In this document: one piece after another, positions 54,401-63,400 of the stretch
Numbering within the stretch: the stretch's first letter is position 1
Layout of the letters: the number at the start of each line of letters is the position of its first letter
NCBI GenBank assembly: GCA_026874595.1
Contig: CM049316.1
Location: forward strand, 53,577,676 to 53,641,675
Length of the DNA: 64,000 nt
Origin: Sipunculus nudus
Taxonomy: Eukaryota; Annelida; Sipuncula; Golfingiida; Sipunculidae
Direction of reading: 5' to 3'
Translations under genes and position numbers: made by a program
Notes under the pieces: generated by a model
The model's database searches: none
The model's input: the letters and a program-made list of their open reading frames with translations, nothing else
Told to the model about the DNA's origin: nothing

Positions 54401-57400
54401 AACTGATTTCAAGAATCATGACTATCTGCCTTACACATAAATCAAAACCAGTGTGACTCTGTTACTTGTCACAGCTGGAATGTTGGATATTTTTATTGTT
54501 CTTGTGCCATTCATCTGAAGATAAAACCTGCAGTTGTGAGAGTAAGTGGTTCTGGTATTGTTTAACTTCTGGATGCGGTAATGGCCAGCAAATAAGGGAA
54601 GCATATAGATTTTCAGGGCTAAGAGGAGGTATGATAAACATTGGGAACTTGAACTTGGCACTTTACCTCCTTTTTAGCTTAGTTTAAGTTCTTTTATGGG
54701 ATATAGAAATCAGTCTTATTTCATTGTCCATCCAGCCATCTGTCCTGCTGTTCACTGGGAAAACATCATTGATTTTATACCTAAATATATCATACAGTTA
54801 TAACATCCATTCAGGTCCTGATGAAATCTCCATTCTTATATAAAATAGATTGTCATGGCCTGTTTCCTTTAATTCAATTCTAGGCATGTTGAAAGTTGGA
54901 CTCATGTTAGTGAGTCATTATATCTTAAATTTAAAATTTACAATAATCATTTTTTTCACTCATACATCTTGGTCAGAATGTAAAATTTGAACAAATTTAC
55001 CCCCAAAATGCCAAAAGTATTTTTGGAATTTCATGGTATGGGCCCTGTCATTTCACATTTTCAGTTCAGCAGTCAAATCTTTTCCATTGGATCTTAAAAT
55101 TGAAATGATGTACTTCAGACAGATGTATAACAGTATCCATGTTATAGGAAGTTTTGCTGTGAAAATTAGCCAGTTTTGAAAAATAAATACCAATTGCTCT
55201 ATCATCAGAATAAATTTTCAATAATGACTGAATCAGTTGTCCTGAAATTTGTTTGAATGTGGTGCATATTGATCTGCGTTAGCATTTTCTGTTGTTTAAG
55301 ACCAGTGCTGCCACCCATAATCCCCATGTTTTAACACATATTTTCCAGAAGTATCATAGGTTGAGCTGAGCAGACAAATGGTTTGCATGGAATAAGAGGT
55401 TATGTTTCACTGACAACTATATGTATGTGTCATGATTCTTCAGAACTGCTTTTGTCACATTGGTGATTTTGGGAAATTAATTAACAACTATTTAAGTAAA
55501 ATCAGTATTGATGTTTCTTTCCATTTCCTGTTTTCTTTCTCTTGGAGCCAGATTTCTTGGATGATATCAGGTCATATAAGTGGCAAGTTCTGGACATCAG
55601 ACTCAAGCCATGATCGATCTATGTCTCACTCATTTGTGACAACATAGTTGTTGTATGTTTATACTGTAAAATCATTTTGAAAAAGTGTATGGAATCGAAG
55701 CATATTTGTTTTTATGTATTCTAAAATTGTAAGTAACTGAAGGGATCAAATGACTGTTCTCCTTTATGTAGTCTATATTGATCAGATGTTCCATCCTGCA
55801 TAACAAATAATCTTTTTATTGGATTTTGAATTCAGAATACTAAGCAGAATTTAAGGCCAAAATGTCCTGAAAAGTACTAATATAACTTCCAGACTGAACT
55901 CTTTAATTTGTGTCCAAATTGAAATGCTGGGGACAGATTGTTCATGCGTGTGTCATCACTATGTCAGTGCTGTGAACCCTGAGAGGTAAACTCAGATTTT
56001 CCGTCAAGAAAATTGGAGCTGAGATCATAAACTGTTTGGACGTAATGATTTTGTAGTCTGTTGCAATCTGCTCGACGCTGGACAGACACATATCTGCCTT
56101 GTGATTTATGTTTGTTGATATGAATCTCCATATTGTATTTTGATGATCACAGCCAAGGCTTGAAGCCCTGCACTTCTTTTGTCAGGAAAGTACAGGTGTT
56201 TACATAATAAGTAATCTTTTTTCGTTTTGTGTATTTCTTCTTACAGTATTCTACCCGTTGATGTGATAGTCTTTGTGAATCAGCAGAGTACGTTGCATGG
56301 ACTAATATACTTTTAAGTACCACCTGATCTGATACTAATAAGTACTTGTATTTTGTTTTAATCCCTGTGATATATTTGTTACCCACACCATCCAACTCCA
56401 GTTTAACATACCAGGTTAAAGTCAGAGCAAACAAAAATACTGTGGTTGCTTTTTTATTTGCAAGGCTGAAATTTCACGCTTTCTTCACTTTGAAAGTCTT
56501 GCAAGGGTTTCATTTTTGTGATTGCACCAGAATCTGTGTACTCTGAGTACAGCAGTATTTGTACTGATTTTAAATTTAAGATGACAAACCTTCACTTCCT
56601 CATTCATTTCTAGTTCATTGATTTACTTGTGATTTGTGTTACAGTCAATATTTCCCCTGCAAATACTGCATATTTTGCAATAATTAATGCTTGTATTAAT
56701 TTATATTTGTGATTACTTTACATTACTTTACTTTACATAAAACCATTGCAAATAACAAGGCAACCACAGTATAAGGCTGCAATAAAAACAAATATGTCTT
56801 GATTTGGTATTTCTCTTCAAAATTATTATGAGACTGGATGAGAGCAGAGAGTATTTGAGTCCTGTCACTGGTTATTCATAGATTTTTATCAACCAAGGAC
56901 ATTGGCCTTGGACTTTTTGAAGAGGTAGACCTAGCTTGGTGGTCAGGTACCCATGTACATCTGTGTGTTACATCAGGTTAAGGTTACTATGTGTTTTTGT
57001 TTGTGTAGATGGTCAAGGAGCAGAAGGGAAGAATCTCAGAGTTATCCAAGTCAAAACATGAACAGACATCACAGTACAAGGTACGAGGAGGCAAATATTA
57101 CTGATTTGATAAAGAACAGAAAATCAGTTACACTTTAAAGTGCAGTAGTGCAGTGTATGGCAAGAACTGCTGTGGATAAAACCAGTGTATGGCAGTAGAT
57201 AATTATAACAGAAGTAAAGTTGTGACTCTTCATAGTGTCCAAATTAGGTTTTAATAAATAGATTTCAATGCAGTTGAATGCATGGGAACATTGAATCATA
57301 GAAATATTGAAGACTAAAAATAGAGAATAAGCCTCTTAGTGTAAGGACCAAGCTGTTTGTTTCCATAATCTTCCATAGATTTAATTAATAATGTTTTCTC

Positions 57401-60400
57401 TATTTATACTTCAGGAAAGAATTGATGTTTTAGAAGCTCATGTTGAGGAAGCCAGGAAAAGAATGGTGCAGTTGGAACTTTTAAAGAAGGTATGTGTTAA
57501 TATATATACCCTGCTAACATAATGAGATCTGTACGTTTTTATTCTGGCCAAAGGTCAAATGAGACTGATTAAACAGTATTGGTGAAAGACTTTTGCCTTA
57601 AGTCTTAAAAGAAGAAATAAGAAGTCATTGTTTTCTCACAGTAATTTACATAGTAATCAAGGATTTTGGTGAAAATTAGACTGTGGTTAAGAGAAAAAAA
57701 AAACATATGCAGCTAGTCAGATAATTTTTAACTCAGCTGACTATCAGTCATGCTGGGCTATAGCGATGGGTCTTTGTCCGGCGTCCTTCCGTCTGTCCGG
57801 CCGGCCGGCCGTCCGGCCGTTAGCAGGGCACAAATCCTAACGGTAGGGGCTAGGGCCATGAACCCTATGCAGTCTTAGAGGTTATAAAAAGATCTCCTTG
57901 CAAACCTGAAATTAGGTCACTGCGACCTATATTCTCGAAGTAATGGGGTGTGTTTGCACCCCCAAGAAATAACTCTTTGAGAAAAAATTTTCATCCCAAA
58001 CCTTCCATCTTTCACATACAGCTCACCTAACAACAGGGGAAGAACCATAATTTTTTTTAGGTCAAAGGGTCAAAGGTCAAGGTCACAGGAGCCTCTTCTC
58101 TGAAAAGCCTGTGGATGCATTTTAAGCCAACCCTTTCATCCCAATTCTTTGATCTTTCACATATAGCTCACCTACTAAGTTGGAGAAGAATCCTATAGAT
58201 TTTGAGGTCACAAGGTCAAAGGTCAGGGTCACAGGATCCACTTCTTTGAAAAGGTAGTGGACACATTTCAAGCTAGACTTTTCATTTCAAACCTTCCAGC
58301 ACTGATATCGCTTCTCTGCCAACAGGGGAAAAGACCTGTTGATTTTGAGGTCAAAGGTCAAGTTCACAGCACCCACTTCTTGCGTGGAGTCATTTTCAGA
58401 CAAACTTTTCAATCTGTACCTTCCATCTATCATATATGGCTTACCTACCAATAAGGGAAGAAGCCTATTGATGTTGAGGTCAAAAAGTCAAAGGTCAAGG
58501 TCACAATATTTAATTGTTCTAAATGCTTGTGAGCATATTTCAAGTGTAATTGTTGAACCCAAACCTTCAGTCTTTCACATATGCCACATCAATGCATCAC
58601 TCAGTTTGACTCAAACTTCATATTTATGGGTCTTTTTGCTTGAATAAATAACTTATTGATTTTGGGGTCAGCTGGTCAGCAGGTTAAAGGTTGCAGGTCA
58701 AAGTTATTCACCCATTGGTTGCCAAGTAATTACACCAGATTTAAGTGGTCAGTAGTTACCCATCATTTAGAAAGAATCCAGTTGATATATGGGCAAAAGG
58801 CCAAGGTCATAGGTCAGGGATGTTCACAATTACTTATTTTATAGACCATCTCTATTTTTCTTGTATATATAACCATCCCACTCCAGCTGGTACATCTCCC
58901 TGTGTGGCTGTAATTGTTAGTGACACTGGTGACATATGACTCCCTTTTGTATCAGCCTATTAAGTGATAGGGCTCATTGATAAGTACCTCGTTACTTCAT
59001 AACAAAAACACTGTTGTCAGAATGCTTCAGCCAGGCATTAAGACTATGAGAGTATAGTATTAAGGTTTAGCTACTGATTTATAAGATGATGGGAACATTT
59101 TGCAGTTTATTTTAATGAATCCTAGCAATCAACTTAGTTTCCTAGATATCTGAATATTTTAATATATATCACCACATATGAAAGCAAGTGTTTGTTCTCA
59201 TAATATTTGGATGTGTACCTTGATTTAGGATGGCTTTTTGTTTTATTTCAAGACTCTTAGTCATGCTTTCTGCATTTCTTTTCTTTCAGGTTTGGCAGTT
59301 TACCTACCCTGCTGACCCCATTGAAAAGCAGAGTGATAATAAAAAATATTGGACTTACACTTTTTACAATTGCATATCTATAAATCTGATATGAGGGCCT
59401 GGACATGCCTTTTGAATTATTTTGGGCATTTATTACTGGATAATTTGCCCCAAGTTTGGTCTCTTATTGGAGAATGTGGGATATCAAATGTCATACTTGT
59501 CAGAAATCCATTATGTCTGCCAGTTAGCCACCTTAGAAATTCTTTCTTCAGGGCAGTTTCAGTAATTTTTCTTTAATGTTTGGTCCGATTTAGAGAATGT
59601 TTGTTGTCTGATTTCAGACTTGTCAGAAGTCCAATATGGCCACCAGGCAACCATCTTTTAATTCCTTTTGATCATATTATCTCAAGAACAGTTAAAGTGA
59701 ATGCAGTTGGATGTATATTTATGTAATCTTGTAAAGGATTGGGTCAAATATTTCTGAATAAATATTACCATCATTTATAAAAGTGCAGTACAGTTGGCTT
59801 GTATTGAATAAAAATTCATACAGAAGCACCTGTTTCTCAATAATTGTATCGCCAGACATAGTCTGGAGATACTATGGTTTAGGCACGGTCGCGCCACCGC
59901 CGCAGAGATTTCTTTTGGACACAATAACTCAAAAAATATTTCATGAATCTTTACCAAACTTGGTATATGTATAGATATGGGTGAGAGGACGACGCCTATT
60001 TAAAATGAGGTCATGACCTCAACTAGGAGAGTGACCTTGACCTTGAATAGGTTCAGTTTTGGGGAAAATCACACAAATTCTTAAATATCTCAAGAAAACT
60101 TGCATGGATTGATCCCAAAATCAAGTTGATCGAAGACCATGGATAGGGTTGTCATGTTCCAGAAACTGGTGGAGCCACCTATTATTCTTTACTTGTTTTC
60201 ATGCCGTAATATCCGCAAAATTGCTACTTGACAGTACTGTGAGCATTATAAGTCAAAAACTAATGGACAGATTTCTTTCATATTATGCAAATACATAGAT
60301 ATGGGTTATGGGATGATGTTTATTTAAATTGGGGTCATGACCTTTCCTATGAGAGTGGCCTTGACCTTGAATATTGCCATATATGGTGAAAATCACACAA

Positions 60401-63400
60401 AATCATTAATTTCTCAATAAGGGATGCATGCATTGGTCCAAAAATCAACTTGACCAAAGATCTTGGATAGTAATGTCATGAACCGGAAACAGGTGGCGCC
60501 ACCTGTTATTCTTTTACTTGTTTTCGTGCCGTTTAATACCCCATCATTGCCACTTAACAGTACATTTATAACCTGTGAGCATTATAAGTCAAAAACTAAT
60601 GGACAGATTTATTTCATATTATGCATATACATAGACATGGGTTATGGGATGATGTATATATAAATTGGGGTCATGACCTTTCCTATTAGAGTGGCCTTGA
60701 CCTTGAATATTGCCATATATGGTGAAAATTACACAAAATCATTAATATCTCAATAAGGGATGCATGCATTGGTCCAAAAATCAACATGGTTGAAGATCTT
60801 GGAAAGTATTGTCATGTACCGGAAACAGGTGGTGCCACCTGTTATTCTTTTTCTTGTTTTGTGCCGTTTAATACCCCATCATTGCCATTTATCAGTACTG
60901 TGAGCATTATAAGTCATAAAAAACTAATGGACAAATTTCTTTCATATTATGTATATACATGGATATGGGTTATAGGATAATGTTTATTTGAATAGGGGTC
61001 ATGACCTTTCCAATGAGTGGCCTTGACCTTGAATATTGCCATATATGGTGAAAATCACACAAAATCATTAATTTATCAATAAGGGATGCATTGATTGGTC
61101 CAAAAATCAACTTTAACGAAGATCTTGGATAGTGTTGTCATGTACGGGAAACAGGTGGTGCCACCTGTTATTCTTTTACTTGTTTTCGTGCCGTTTAATA
61201 CTCCATCATTGCCACTTAACAGTATTGTGAGCATTATAAGTCAAAAACTAATGGACAGATTTCTTGCATATACATAGACATGGGTTAGGGGATGATGTAT
61301 ATTGAAATTTGGATCATGACCTTTTCTATGAGAATGACCTTTTCTATGAGTGTGGTCTGGTATTAATTGTTGCTGAAGATGGGGGGCCTATTCTTAAAGG
61401 GGGGGGGATTAATTGTCTGTGGATACTATGGCACCTGCGGTGCCAAGAAATATCTAGTTCTAACATGTATTTCCTTGATTTTTGCTATATATTTTGATCT
61501 TATATTTGCCCTTTGTGGTGTTCCTTTTGAGACTGACAGGTTTCAAGCAAGCTGTTGGAATAGTTCCTGATAGCTTAACAATCATGCATTTTCCTCAGAC
61601 CATCAATTCACTGTGTTTTAACCAGACATAGGTGATATATATTTCTGTTGTCATAGAAAATTTTCAACAAATTGGCAAATTGGTTCTTCAAAATTTGACT
61701 GGAAGTTGTGAATCTCAGTCCATGATGTCACAGGTCATGCTTGGCAGCTGAGCATCATGACCCATGGGTCACTTGTTTTAGAAAGAACCTTGTTACTAAA
61801 TACTAACATTTACATGACATTGGTGAGCTAGGTAAGGCGAAGTAAATTGATGTATAACTCATTATAGGTGTATATCACAGGGCTGAACAACAGCACTTCA
61901 TTTTTGTTTTTAAATAGCAGAATAGCCTTTTTCTATACCCAACTATAAATAAAATATTAATATTATATAATTCGTTTTGGTTATATAGAAAAAATAAGCG
62001 TAATTTCTTGACTTATTTTTCTTGACGAGATATGTGTATGTGACTTCATTGACAAATATACCAAATGTGGGTTCTTCATAAACATATATAGATCAGCTAT
62101 ATAGAACACTTAAATGAACCTATATTAAAAAAAAAATGAGGGTTCAACACCTAACAGGCTTCTACAGTTTAATTATGTGAATAATATATAGTAGCATTTT
62201 ATAATTTAGAATATACAAAAATAAGCATCACTTCTTGACTTATTTTTCTGGACATCTTGCACAATGTCTTTGACTGCCATCAGAAATACCAAAAGTTAAT
62301 TCACTTGGCACAGAATAAATGTGGGTTAATTCACAGACAGAAATGTTGAAGTCCGTAAAATTAAAAATGTGAGTCCCCATGTTGAGTGTCTATTATGCAT
62401 TGATCTCACATTTTTCAGCATAAAAATTTGTGCAGTCAGTTTTTGAAGCCCCCAACAATGTGGGCCCTGTATAATACCCCAGTACCTATAACTCGGTTGC
62501 CCAAAATAAAAGATGTGTGTCACATAGAATACCAGTAGAGAGTGAGTAGTGATTCCTTTGTTTGTATGTTGAGTTCTGACTCTGGATAGGCCTGTGTTTA
62601 CAAGTGCACAAGAGCAGCATCATTAGATCTGGCGAACAATTTGAGAACATTGAAGCTCCCTCCAGACTGTATGCATTCAGCATTTACTTTTTAGGAGAAA
62701 ACAAAGCTCCAGTCTCAGGTGCAGGCTCAGGAGTCTGTGATTGAAGGACTCAAGTCTGAGCGCAAGTTATGGGGCCAGGAGCTGGCACAGCAAGGTGAGT
62801 ATTTATTGATGGTGAAGTAATTGATACTTGAGTTTGCCGGAGGAAAAGAATTGAATTAGAAAAGAGTATAGCAGCCAAGATAGGAAAGGTAGACAACAAA
62901 TGTGCATTTAAGCCTTTGGCATCCCTTGATTGGTCAGTTTCATTCATGTATTACATTTTTTAGGCCAAGACAGTCATGGCAGCTCCTGATTGACAGCTGT
63001 TGGAGTCCAACACACTGTGTTTATGTTGACGCCTGTGATCGTGCCCGGTCCATCTGTTTAACACTCCTGTACAGGAGTAAGCCAGTAGTTTTAGGGCAGT
63101 ATTTTAGCAGGTGCCAAGACACTATTTCTTTTGTTTATTTAACATGTTTTATAGGTGTTTTTTAGGTCCCTTTAAATATGATTCTGTGGAGATGTCATTA
63201 TATGATTAATCAAACTGGAAGCACAACTGAAAAAAGTTAACTTTTTGCAAATAAAGAATATGGATGAAAATACAGTTTACATTTGATAAATAGTGATACA
63301 GTGGACACATGTACCACAGATAGCTATAGACATGATGACTTTGTTTGACATATTGGTTGTTACTGTGTCTGTACATTAAGGACAGCATGGCTTGATTGTC

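Larger units (their letters stand above)
57490..62694. other. Intron of 5.2 kb
   Basis: Phase-0 intron largely made of dispersed repeat: 57.73-58.96 kb (AGGTCA-rich modules), 59.8-61.35 kb (330-bp modules), a GACCCATGGGTC element end at 61.76 kb and a worn duplication at 62.0-62.3 kb. No exon candidates found between exons 7 and 8. Confidence 0.7.
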
